A stretch of DNA of 64,000 nucleotides from Mangrovimonas sp. YM274 (GTDB lineage: Bacteria > Bacteroidota > Bacteroidia > Flavobacteriales > Flavobacteriaceae). The notes beneath the pieces were generated by a model. The model worked only from the letters and a program-made list of their open reading frames with translations. It was not told the origin of the DNA and searched no databases. This document shows, in pieces, positions 8,579 through 16,679 of this stretch. Position 1 is the first letter of the stretch. Each line of letters begins with the position of its first letter. The stretch spans positions 2,847,501-2,911,500 of the forward strand of contig NZ_CP133091.1 of the NCBI RefSeq assembly GCF_030908385.1, written 5' to 3'. Both the position numbers and the translations under genes were made by a program.

Positions 8579-9070
8579 ATGAAACGGATACTATTACTTT
8601 CAGATACCCATAGCCATATAGACGACAACATTATAAAATATGTCAAGCAGGCCGATGAAGTTTGGCACGCCGGAGATATTGGAGACCTAAAAGTTACCGA
8701 TGCCATAAAAAAGCTTAAACCATTAAGAGGTGTTCACGGTAATATTGATGACACCACTGTAAGAACTGAATTTCCAGAACACAACCGTTTTATGTGTGAA
8801 GAGGTTGACGTATGGATTACCCATATTGGCGGTTATCCACCTCGTTATAACCCAAGGGTGAAACCAGATATTTACGAGAATCCTCCCAGATTATTCATTT
8901 GCGGCCATTCTCATATTCTTAAGGTTATGCCCGATAAAAAACTTAATTTAATTCATATGAATCCGGGTGCTATAGGTATACACGGGTTTCATAAAGTAAG
9001 AACCATGCTTCGATTTACCATCGATGGCGCCAAAATCGACAACTTGGAAGTAATAGAATTTAAACGATAA
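8579..9070 (+). CDS. YfcE/MJ0936-type metallophosphoesterase
   Basis: This 163-residue calcineurin-like phosphoesterase has the metal-binding motifs in order: LLSDTHSH near the N-terminus, GDIGD, GNIDD (GNxD type) and the final GHSH near residue 110. Members hydrolyse phosphodiester or phosphomonoester bonds using two metal ions. The physiological substrate is not known from sequence. It is transcribed alone, divergently from truA, and ends in a strong terminator. Confidence 0.87.
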   Translation: MKRILLLSDTHSHIDDNIIKYVKQADEVWHAGDIGDLKVTDAIKKLKPLRGVHGNIDDTTVRTEFPEHNRFMCEEVDVWITHIGGYPPRYNPRVKPDIYENPPRLFICGHSHILKVMPDKKLNLIHMNPGAIGIHGFHKVRTMLRFTIDGAKIDNLEVIEFKR

Positions 9071-9093
9071 AAGGTCTATAAAGCTACTTTATA

Positions 9094-9125
9094 AAAAAAC
9101 CCAGAGCTTTCACTCTGGGTTTTTT
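9094..9125 (+). terminator. Rho-independent terminator of the phosphoesterase gene
   Basis: AAACCCAGAG (9097-9106) pairs with CTCTGGGTTT (9113-9122) around the loop CTTTCA. T and A runs on either side could make it act for both strands, including the convergent DUF4293 gene. Confidence 0.92.
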
Positions 9126-9154
9126 ACGCACTAAAATAATTAAGATATAAGGTT

Positions 9155-9565
9155 TTATCGCAATCGATCTACAGATTTTACAAGATCTTCATCCTTTTTT
9201 ATGGCTTTATTGGCTAAAACCAAAAATACGATAGAAAATATAGGAAGAAGAATCCCAATACCTTTCTCTGAAACATCAGCTTCTCCAGATAAATTTAGAG
9301 ATTGATATACAAATAATCCTAATAAAATAAAGTTCAATATGATGTTAAGTCGCCCCAAAACAAATTGAGACTTCCTATTTTTATAACTAAAAATCGAGAC
9401 CAAAGATAATATTGCTGACAATAAAAACAAACCTAAATACAATATATTGTCCTTTGCAAAAAATGGTGCTCCTTCCGCGGTTGTCCACAAGTGGAAAACA
9501 AAACTTAAACCGGCCGCAATACCAGTCGCTATCAATAAATAAACAGTTTGAATACGCTGTAACAT
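9155..9565 (-). CDS. DUF4293 family membrane protein
   Basis: This 136-residue integral membrane protein has four hydrophobic segments (about 5-25, 40-60, 70-90 and 105-120) and a charged C-terminus. The opening MLQRIQTVYLL and overall layout match DUF4293, a family restricted to Bacteroidota and typically encoded next to rho, as here (divergent). No biochemical function is known for the family. Confidence 0.85.
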   Translation of the reverse strand: MLQRIQTVYLLIATGIAAGLSFVFHLWTTAEGAPFFAKDNILYLGLFLLSAILSLVSIFSYKNRKSQFVLGRLNIILNFILLGLFVYQSLNLSGEADVSEKGIGILLPIFSIVFLVLANKAIKKDEDLVKSVDRLR

Positions 9566-9786
9566 CTATTTTTTCAAATTTAGCCACAAAACTAAGAGTT
9601 TCTTTTCAAAAGATATATTAAAATATAAAATAAAATTGTATTATTGCATAAGTAAGCTGCTACCCAAAAGGTTTACAGCCTATTAAATCTTCAGATTTTT
9701 TTCTAGTTTTTCCCATTTATTTCAATTTCAGAAAACTTCGAATCAAATCAATTCAGTAAATATTACATTATTTTTTATTAATATAC

Positions 9787-11442
9787 ATGTTTGAAATTTC
9801 GCAATTAAAGGAAAAGAAGCTTTCCGAGTTACAGGAAATCGCTAAACAATTGGAAGTGCCTAAATTCCGCACTCTAAAAAAACTGGATTTGGTATATCAA
9901 ATTTTGGATCACCAAGCAGCCAATCCAGATGCCGTAAAAAAAGAAATCGTTGCCCAAGCAACTAGCACCCCCCCTCAAACTGAGAAAAAGGAAACGGCCC
10001 AAACTCAAAAACCACCCAGAAAAAAAAGAGAACGTATAAAAAAACCTGTTGGACAGAACAAGGAGCAACAGAAAATGGAATTTTCAGAAGGCAAAAAAGA
10101 TTCTGCCCCTGCAGCTAAAGAGCAAAAACCTTCAGAAACCAATACCCCTCCGACTCCTCCCGAACAAAAGAAAACCAACGAAAAAAACACAAAACAACGT
10201 CCAAAAGATTCTGACAAAAAACAGCGTAACGATAACAAACAGAATTCAAGAGACAATAAAAACGACCATCAAGGGAACAACGGAAACAAAGATACAAGAA
10301 ACCGTTACCGTGAGCCTGATTACGAATTTGACGCCATTATTAAAAGTGAAGGTGTCTTAGACATTATGCAAGACGGCTATGGTTTCCTACGCTCATCGGA
10401 TTATAACTATTTATCATCTCCAGATGATATTTATGTATCCCAATCGCAAATTAGATTATTTGGATTAAAAACGGGAGATACTGTTTTAGGACATGTACGT
10501 CCACCTAAAGAAGGCGAAAAATATTTCCCTTTAATTAAAGTAAGTAAAATAAACGGCCAAAAACCAGAAGTGGTAAGAGACCGTGTGTCTTTTGAGCACT
10601 TAACGCCATTATTCCCGCAGGAGAAATTCAACATTGCAGAAAAGCAAGCCACTATTTCTACAAGAATTATGGATTTGTTCTCTCCTATTGGTAAAGGGCA
10701 ACGTGGAATGATTGTTTCGCAACCAAAAACGGGAAAAACAATGCTTCTTAAAGATGTGGCCAATGCAATTGCAGCCAACCACCCCGAAGTATACCAAATG
10801 ATCTTATTGATTGATGAGCGTCCTGAAGAGGTTACCGATATGCAACGAAATGTGCGTGGTGAAGTAATTGCCTCTACATTTGATAAAGAAGCTCACGAAC
10901 ACGTTAAAATTGCCAACATTGTCTTGGAAAAGGCAAAGCGTCTTGTAGAATGTGGTCACGACGTAGTAATTCTTTTAGATTCTATTACAAGATTGGCCAG
11001 AGCCTATAATACCGTACAACCTGCTTCTGGAAAAATATTAAGTGGTGGTGTTGATGCCAATGCGCTTCACAAACCGAAACGGTTCTTTGGGGCCGCACGA
11101 AACATAGAAAATGGAGGTTCTTTAACCATTATTGCTACCGCATTAACGGAAACTGGTTCTAAAATGGACGAGGTTATCTTTGAAGAATTTAAAGGAACTG
11201 GTAACATGGAACTACAATTGGATAGAAAAATTTCTAATCGTAGAATCTTCCCTGCTATCGACCTTACCTCTTCTAGTACACGTAGAGACGATTTATTACT
11301 GGATGATAACACCATTCAAAGAATGTGGGTAATGAGAAAATACCTTGCCGATATGAACCCTGTGGAAGCGATGGAATTCATTAATGATCGATTTAAGCAA
11401 ACCAGAAATAATGAAGAGTTCTTAATCTCTATGAACGGATAG
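9787..11442 (+). CDS. rho: Transcription termination factor Rho with long disordered insert
   Basis: Rho is the hexameric RNA helicase that ends transcription. This 551-residue version has the N-terminal Rho domain ([20 protein letters not shown]), then about 130 residues of Lys, Gln, Asn, Pro and Ser-rich low-complexity sequence (roughly 55-185), then the RNA-binding cold-shock domain ([15 protein letters not shown]). The ATPase follows, with Walker A SQPKTGKT, Walker [15 protein letters not shown] and the Q-loop [16 protein letters not shown]. Without the insert the length would equal typical Rho (about 420). Large inserts are usual in Bacteroidota Rho. It has its own downstream terminator. 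Confidence 0.97.
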   Translation: MFEISQLKEKKLSELQEIAKQLEVPKFRTLKKLDLVYQILDHQAANPDAVKKEIVAQATSTPPQTEKKETAQTQKPPRKKRERIKKPVGQNKEQQKMEFSEGKKDSAPAAKEQKPSETNTPPTPPEQKKTNEKNTKQRPKDSDKKQRNDNKQNSRDNKNDHQGNNGNKDTRNRYREPDYEFDAIIKSEGVLDIMQDGYGFLRSSDYNYLSSPDDIYVSQSQIRLFGLKTGDTVLGHVRPPKEGEKYFPLIKVSKINGQKPEVVRDRVSFEHLTPLFPQEKFNIAEKQATISTRIMDLFSPIGKGQRGMIVSQPKTGKTMLLKDVANAIAANHPEVYQMILLIDERPEEVTDMQRNVRGEVIASTFDKEAHEHVKIANIVLEKAKRLVECGHDVVILLDSITRLARAYNTVQPASGKILSGGVDANALHKPKRFFGAARNIENGGSLTIIATALTETGSKMDEVIFEEFKGTGNMELQLDRKISNRRIFPAIDLTSSSTRRDDLLLDDNTIQRMWVMRKYLADMNPVEAMEFINDRFKQTRNNEEFLISMNG

Positions 11443-11473
11443 AAATTGCGAGCTTAAACAATTGTATATTATA

Positions 11474-11505
11474 AAAGCCCATGATTATTAATCATGGGCT
11501 TTCTC
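11474..11505 (+). terminator. Rho-independent terminator after rho
   Basis: A perfect 13-bp stem, AAAGCCCATGATT (11474-11486) with AATCATGGGCTTT (11490-11502), closes a 3-base loop. Confidence 0.92.
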
Positions 11506-11599
11506 TTTAATGACATTAAAGAATACCTGTCTTTTCTTAAATATACTCAATACTCTTGAATGCCTCAATATTACTCTCTCACTTAAGTTTAAAGCAAAA

Positions 11600-11625
11600 A
11601 AAGTCCTTCCCTAAGGAAAGACTTT
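11600..11625 (-). terminator. Rho-independent terminator of rpsT
   Basis: On the minus strand an 11-bp stem (one G-U pair) with a 4-base loop is followed by a T run. It lies 23 bases past the rpsT stop codon. Confidence 0.85.
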
Positions 11626-11647
11626 CTTATCTATCTTTTTCTTCTTC

Positions 11648-11899
11648 TTACAAAGAAGCTACATGCTTAGTCAAACTAGACTTCAAGTTAGCAGCCTTGT
11701 TAGAGTGAATTACATTCTTTTTAGCTAACTTATCAATCATAGAAACAACAGATGGCAAAAACTCCTGAGCCTCTTTAGCCACTTCCATTCCACGTAACCT
11801 TTTGATAGCATTACGAGTTGTCTTGTGCTGATATCTGTTAGTTAAACGCTTAGCTTCGTTACTTCTTATTCTTTTTAATGCTGACTTATGATTTGCCAT
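11648..11899 (-). CDS. rpsT: 30S ribosomal protein S20
   Basis: This 83-residue, Lys/Arg-rich, all-helical protein starts MANHKSALKRIRSNEAKR, the S20 signature. It binds 16S rRNA early in small-subunit assembly. The gene follows the two tRNA-Glu genes on the same strand. Its ATG is only 23 bases after the 3' end of the nearer tRNA, so the mRNA may be released by tRNA processing from a shared transcript. A terminator lies directly downstream. Confidence 0.97.
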   Translation of the reverse strand: MANHKSALKRIRSNEAKRLTNRYQHKTTRNAIKRLRGMEVAKEAQEFLPSVVSMIDKLAKKNVIHSNKAANLKSSLTKHVASL

Positions 11900-11922
11900 T
11901 TTCTTTCTATATTAAAAAATTG

Positions 11923-11994
11923 TAGCCCGTAGGGGAATCGAACCCCTCTTACCAGGATGAAAACCTGGCGTCCTAGCCGATAGACGAACGGGCC
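11923..11994 (-). tRNA. tRNA-Glu (UUC), copy 1
   Basis: This 72-base cloverleaf reads from 11994. The acceptor GGCCCGT pairs with ACGGGCT (first pair G-U), the anticodon stem is CCAGG/CCTGG with loop TTTTCAT (anticodon TTC), and the T-loop is GGTTCGATTCC. CCA is not encoded. It is identical to the copy 86 bases upstream. Confidence 0.97.
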
Positions 11995-12080
11995 ATTAAT
12001 GTTTCGTTTTCGAGAGCGCAAATGTAAAACATATTTATTACACTTACAACTCCTCTCAGTAAATTAATGTACTTTATTTG

Positions 12081-12152
12081 TAGCCCGTAGGGGAATCGAA
12101 CCCCTCTTACCAGGATGAAAACCTGGCGTCCTAGCCGATAGACGAACGGGCC
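12081..12152 (-). tRNA. tRNA-Glu (UUC), copy 2
   Basis: It has the same 72-base sequence as copy 1, on the same strand. The two copies are separated by 86 unrelated AT-rich bases, so this is a tandem gene duplication. CCA is not encoded. Confidence 0.97.
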
Positions 12153-12296
12153 ATTGTATTTATTGAACTTGAAATTATTTCCTTATTCAACTTTGTAATA
12201 CGTTTCAAATAACGAGCAATTTCTCAATTGCGGTTGCAAAAATACAACTATTTTTAAATGCTGCAATACCTAATTCAACTTTTTTAAAAAAAATTT

Positions 12297-13775
12297 CTAG
12301 TAGGCTTTAGCAAACAATACTCTTCCCTTTGAAGGTTTACCCGAATACACACAAACACCTTCCTCTTCTTCCCTATCCAAAGGAATGCAACGAATAGTCG
12401 CTTTTGTCAATTCTTTAATTTGCTGTTCTGTTTCAGGAGTTCCATCCCAATGCGCAGAAATAAATCCTGTTTTGTTTTCCAAAACGTCCTTAAACTCGTC
12501 AAACGTATCAACCTCTGTTATATGGGTATTTCTAAAGTCTAGGGCTTTATTAAATAAAGATTCTTGGATCTCTGTCATCAAACCGTCTACTACCTCTACC
12601 AAATCATCCATGGCTACAGATTGCTTGGAAAGCGTATCTCTTCTCGCCAACTCAACAGTTCCGTTCTCCAAATCCTTTGGACCAATAGCTATGCGCAACG
12701 GCACTCCTTGTAACTCGTATTGTGCAAATTTGGCACCTGGGCGATGCGTTGTTCTATCATCGTATTTACAACTCACACCAATTTTACGCAATTGCTCCAT
12801 AATGGATTGCGCCTTTTCAGAAACAGCCTCCAGCTGTTCTTCCGTTTTATATATAGGAACTATGACCACTTGTATTGGGGCCAAGTTTGGAGGTAATACC
12901 AACCCCTTGTCATCACTATGTGTCATGATCAACGCCCCCATAAGTCGGGTTGACACTCCCCATGACGTAGCCCAAACATAATCCAGTTTTCCCTCACTGT
13001 TGGTAAATTTCACATCAAATGCCTTGGCAAAATTTTGCCCAAGGAAATGTGAAGTTCCTGCTTGAAGTGCTTTTCCATCTTGCATTAAAGCTTCAATACA
13101 GTAAGTCTCTACAGCTCCTGCAAAACGCTCGCTTTCTGTTTTCATGCCTTCAATAACCGGTATAGCCATAAAGTTTTCAGCAAACTTGGCATAAATCTGG
13201 TTCATTTGTATGGTCTCTGCTAGCGCTTCTTCCTTAGTGGCATGTGCCGTATGACCTTCTTGCCATAAAAATTCAGCAGTTCTTAAAAACAATCTAGTAC
13301 GCATTTCCCAACGCACTACATTAGCCCACTGATTGATTAAAATTGGTAAGTCTCTGTAACTCTGAATCCATCCTCTATAAGTATTCCAAATAATAGCTTC
13401 ACTTGTTGGTCTTACCACTAATTCTTCTTCAAGTCTAGCTTCTGGATCAACTCTTAATTTCCCGGTATTGTCAGGGTCATTTTGTAACCTGTAATGAGTT
13501 ACTACAGCACATTCCTTAGCAAAGCCTTCGGCATTTTTTTCTTCGGCCTCAAACAAACTTTTTGGAACAAAAAGTGGAAAATACGCATTTTGATGTCCTG
13601 TTTCCTTGAACATTCTATCCAATTCGGCCTGCATTTTTTCCCAAATTGCGTATCCGTATGGTTTGATTACCATACATCCTCTAACGGCTGAATTCTCAGC
13701 CATATCTGCCTTCACAACCAATTCATTATACCATTTTGAATAGTCTTCGGCTCTGCTTGTAAGATTTTTGCTCAT
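12297..13775 (-). CDS. proS: Prolyl-tRNA synthetase (short, archaeal/eukaryotic-like type)
   Basis: This class II synthetase charges tRNA-Pro. Its 492 residues fit the short ProRS type, without the editing insertion of the roughly 570-residue bacterial type. Class II motifs are visible: [18 protein letters not shown] near the N-terminus, motif 2 around [19 protein letters not shown] with [11 protein letters not shown], and motif 3 near the glycine-rich end of the catalytic domain. The anticodon-binding domain follows ([12 protein letters not shown]). A C-terminal domain ends in RVLFAKAY with two Cys in the last 60 residues. It is divergent from the lipoprotein gene. Confidence 0.95.
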   Translation of the reverse strand: MSKNLTSRAEDYSKWYNELVVKADMAENSAVRGCMVIKPYGYAIWEKMQAELDRMFKETGHQNAYFPLFVPKSLFEAEEKNAEGFAKECAVVTHYRLQNDPDNTGKLRVDPEARLEEELVVRPTSEAIIWNTYRGWIQSYRDLPILINQWANVVRWEMRTRLFLRTAEFLWQEGHTAHATKEEALAETIQMNQIYAKFAENFMAIPVIEGMKTESERFAGAVETYCIEALMQDGKALQAGTSHFLGQNFAKAFDVKFTNSEGKLDYVWATSWGVSTRLMGALIMTHSDDKGLVLPPNLAPIQVVIVPIYKTEEQLEAVSEKAQSIMEQLRKIGVSCKYDDRTTHRPGAKFAQYELQGVPLRIAIGPKDLENGTVELARRDTLSKQSVAMDDLVEVVDGLMTEIQESLFNKALDFRNTHITEVDTFDEFKDVLENKTGFISAHWDGTPETEQQIKELTKATIRCIPLDREEEEGVCVYSGKPSKGRVLFAKAY

Positions 13776-13839
13776 CGTAAGTGTTTTGGCACAAAAATTG
13801 CGCTAATGTTAAATACAAGAATAGTTCGGCAAAACTAAC

Positions 13840-13847
13840 TATTTTTG
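13840..13847 (+). promoter_or_regulatory. -7 box of the Trp/Tyr/Gly-rich lipoprotein gene
   Basis: TATTTTTG fits TAnnTTTG. Transcription would begin at about 13853, which excludes the in-frame ATG at 13850 and supports the ATG at 13877. No clear -33 TTTG was found. Confidence 0.4.
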
Positions 13848-13876
13848 TAATGTTCAACAATAAAAATAAAAGAGAT

Positions 13877-14860
13877 ATGCAATTTAAAAGCTACGTCAAA
13901 TCAAAATTGCCATTATTTGTTGTACTGGGTTTTGTATTCCTGTTAACCTCTTGCGGGTCCTACCAATATGCAGGTTATGATAACGATGGTATATACAACT
14001 CAAATGGTGTCGTTTATGAAGAAACTCCTCAAGTAGAAACTTCAGCTAATAATAACGGTTATTATAAAGCTTATTTTACCGAAAAATCCCAACAATATGA
14101 GGAAATCCCACAATCTGAAGAAATCATCTTTACCGATATTGAATCTTATGAAGGGGATTATTACAATGAGCAAGACTCAACCCAAGTAGCAGATTCCTAC
14201 AAAGGATATGCCGGATGGGGTGATAATAGCACTGAAGTATCTATAAACTATTACAACAATTTTGGATATGGTTTTTGGGGATACAACTATTGGGGATATA
14301 ATCCTTATAATTGGAGGTATTGGAATTATTCGCCTTATTGGAATGTTGGTTGGAATTCCGGCTGGGGATGGAACGTTGGCTGGGGATGGGGTTATTATGA
14401 CCCTTGGTACTCTCCTTATTATGGAGGCTATTACGGTGGTTATTATGGATACCCATACTATGGTTACCCTAATTACAGAAGGCCTTACGCCACCTACAAT
14501 GCTGGCAGAAGAGGATATCCTGGAAGTTACAACAATGCTGGAGGAAGAGTGGCAGTAAACCGAAGCAGACAAAACTCTACTTTAACCAGAGATTATAGAT
14601 CCTCTGTAAGAAGAAACACTAACACTTTAACAAGATCTACCAGTAGGTCATCCTCTATTCAAAGTAATAGATCCTCAAATACGGTAAGGAGAAATAGTAA
14701 TTCTAATTTTACAAGAAGAAATAATAATTCCAATGTAAGACCAAGGAACTACTCCACCCCAAGCAGAAGCACTCCTAGCATGCGCAGTGGAGGCTCTTCT
14801 AGAGGTTCTATGGGAACAAGAGGAGGAGGGTCGCGATCTTCTTCAGGAAGAAGACGTTAA
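13877..14860 (+). CDS. Trp/Tyr/Gly-rich lipoprotein of unknown function
   Basis: This 327-residue protein has a lipoprotein signal (FVVLGFVFLLTSCGS, Cys at the cleavage site) and is expected in the outer membrane or periplasm. After an acidic stretch with Gln and Glu (about 30-95), residues about 110-200 are almost only Gly, Tyr, Trp, Asn and Pro (for example WNVGWNSGWGWNVGWGWGYY). The last 110 residues are Arg, Ser, Asn and Gly-rich and very basic. I recognise no enzyme domain. The ATG at 13877 is chosen over two upstream in-frame starts because it gives a clean signal peptide and lies after a -7 box. It precedes the OmpP1 porin by 41 bases and is probably co-transcribed with it. Confidence 0.8.
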   Translation: MQFKSYVKSKLPLFVVLGFVFLLTSCGSYQYAGYDNDGIYNSNGVVYEETPQVETSANNNGYYKAYFTEKSQQYEEIPQSEEIIFTDIESYEGDYYNEQDSTQVADSYKGYAGWGDNSTEVSINYYNNFGYGFWGYNYWGYNPYNWRYWNYSPYWNVGWNSGWGWNVGWGWGYYDPWYSPYYGGYYGGYYGYPYYGYPNYRRPYATYNAGRRGYPGSYNNAGGRVAVNRSRQNSTLTRDYRSSVRRNTNTLTRSTSRSSSIQSNRSSNTVRRNSNSNFTRRNNNSNVRPRNYSTPSRSTPSMRSGGSSRGSMGTRGGGSRSSSGRRR

Positions 14861-14901
14861 TTTTGGCCAAAGTAAATTTATAATCCAATTAACCAAATTG
14901 T

Positions 14902-16422
14902 ATGAAAAAGTTAAGTTTCCTAATTATAGGTGTGCTTTCTATGTCCCAACTTATGGCTCAGGATATTTCCGAAGCACTAAGATATTCTTCTGACGACATA
15001 CAGGGAACCGCTAGATTCAGATCCATGTCTGGTGCATTTGGAGCCCTAGGAGGTGATCTTTCAGCACTAAGTATAAACCCTGCCGGGTCTTCCATTTTTA
15101 CACGAAGTAACATTACGGCTTCATTATCTGTTCAAACCTTAAACAATGATGTAAACTATTTTGGAGGCCATAGGTCTTCTTCCGAATCAAAATTTGACTT
15201 GAACCAAGTAGGGGCCGCATTTGTGTTTACCAATACCAATATCAACTCTCCCTGGCGTAAGTTTGTGCTTGCGGTTAGTTATGACAAAGTTTCTAATTTT
15301 GAAAATGACTGGGTTGCCTCTGGAACCAATACAAGCAATTCCATCGGTTCCTATTTTAGTGGTTACGCACAAGGTTTAAGACTTGATGAAATCTCAGCCT
15401 TTCCTGGAGAATCGTATTCCGAAGCTTATTCCGCAATCGGTTCGGCCTATGGCTACAATCACCAACAGGCTTTTTTAGGTTATGAATCATATATCATAGA
15501 CCCAGAAAATGATGTAGACAGCAATACTACCTATATATCCAACATTGCTCCGGGTTCTTACCAACAACGGTACTATTATTCTGCAAGAGGCTATAACGGA
15601 AAACTATCTTTCAACATGTCTTCTCAATTTAAAGACAAATTGTATTTAGGCCTTAACCTAAACACCCATTTCATTAATTATGAACGTTACACCTATTTAA
15701 ACGAATCCAATAATAATACGGGCTCTTTAATTAATGAAGTAGGTTTTGAAAATGGTTTATATACCATTGGAACCGGTTTTTCCTTCCAACTTGGCGCCAT
15801 AGGAAAGCTAACTGAAGCTTTTAGATTAGGGCTTACGTACACCTCCCCTACTTGGTACACAATAGCTGAAGAAACTACGCAATACCTAGAAACCTATCGA
15901 ATTGAAGCAGGCCAGGAAATAGGACAAGTTATCAATCCAAATATTATCAATATTTTCCCTGACTATAGATTACAGACACCTGGGAAATTTACAGGAAGCT
16001 TAGCCTATGTTTTTGGAGATAGAGGACTTCTTAGTTTTGACTATTCCATTAAAGACTATTCCAATACTAAATTCAGACCAAAATCCGACCCGTATTTTTC
16101 CAGTCAAAATTCTTTAATAAGAAATACACTTTCCACAGCTTCCTCTTATAGAGTTGGTGGCGAATATCGGATACAGCGCATAAGCTTAAGAGCTGGTTAC
16201 AGGTTTGAAGAAAGCCCTTATCAAAATGACAGTCTTTACGGAGACCTAAATGGCTACTCATTCGGAATTGGATACAACTTTGGAAATTTCAAAATTGATG
16301 CAGCTTTCGATCAATCCAAACAAGATATTAACTATCAGCTTTACAACGTAGGACTTACTGATAGTGCGCTAATTGATTCTAAAGTGAGTAATTTTGTAGT
16401 ATCCCTTAGCTTTAATCTTTAA
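14902..16422 (+). CDS. OmpP1/FadL/TodX family outer membrane transport protein
   Basis: This 506-residue beta-barrel protein has a signal peptide (MKKLSFLIIGVLSMSQLMAQ). The following segment (ALRYSSDDIQGTARFRSMSG, then ALGGDLSALSINPAG) is typical of the FadL/OmpP1 N-terminal plug in Bacteroidota. The rest is alternating aromatic beta strands ending in a terminal strand (NFVVSLSFNL). FadL proteins pass hydrophobic molecules such as fatty acids across the outer membrane. The substrate here is unknown. It follows the Trp/Tyr/Gly-rich lipoprotein gene and ends in a strong terminator. Some databases label such proteins hemin receptor, for which I see no support. Confidence 0.9.
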   Translation: MKKLSFLIIGVLSMSQLMAQDISEALRYSSDDIQGTARFRSMSGAFGALGGDLSALSINPAGSSIFTRSNITASLSVQTLNNDVNYFGGHRSSSESKFDLNQVGAAFVFTNTNINSPWRKFVLAVSYDKVSNFENDWVASGTNTSNSIGSYFSGYAQGLRLDEISAFPGESYSEAYSAIGSAYGYNHQQAFLGYESYIIDPENDVDSNTTYISNIAPGSYQQRYYYSARGYNGKLSFNMSSQFKDKLYLGLNLNTHFINYERYTYLNESNNNTGSLINEVGFENGLYTIGTGFSFQLGAIGKLTEAFRLGLTYTSPTWYTIAEETTQYLETYRIEAGQEIGQVINPNIINIFPDYRLQTPGKFTGSLAYVFGDRGLLSFDYSIKDYSNTKFRPKSDPYFSSQNSLIRNTLSTASSYRVGGEYRIQRISLRAGYRFEESPYQNDSLYGDLNGYSFGIGYNFGNFKIDAAFDQSKQDINYQLYNVGLTDSALIDSKVSNFVVSLSFNL

Positions 16423-16441
16423 TCAAGAACTTTTTTAATAA

Positions 16442-16480
16442 AACAGGCCCTTGAATTTAATCTCAAGGGCCTGTTCCTTT
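16442..16480 (+). terminator. Rho-independent terminator after the OmpP1 gene
   Basis: A 13-bp stem, AACAGGCCCTTGA (16442-16454) with TCAAGGGCCTGTT (16463-16475), has an 8-base loop and is followed by CCTTTTT. Confidence 0.9.
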
Positions 16481-16613
16481 TTACCACAAACTACAATATT
16501 CTAACTTTGTTAATTTCCATAAATAGATAAAATGTTTCTTTTACCTAAAGTTCCCAAAAACAATAGGTCTACCCCATAATTAAAATCATTTTCCCAATAG
16601 TATGCTTATACAA

Positions 16614-16650
16614 TAAAAAAAATCCCGAACCATATAGTTCGGGATTTTTT
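16614..16650 (-). terminator. Rho-independent terminator of the giant T9SS cargo gene
   Basis: AAAATCCCGAAC (16619-16630) pairs with GTTCGGGATTTT (16637-16648) around a 6-base loop. A T run follows on both strands. Confidence 0.9.
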
Positions 16651-16679
16651 GTATCGTTTTATTTTATTTTGAACACTTA

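Noticed and set aside
12385-12981. 198-codon plus-strand frame inside proS
   Set aside because: Fully antisense to conserved ProRS sequence; Ser/Thr/Cys-rich with no domain or promoter.
16531-16578. ATG-initiated 15-codon frame after a TAACTTTG box (16503-16510)
   Set aside because: Too short, no recognisable peptide; the box lies between two terminators and may be chance in AT-rich DNA.
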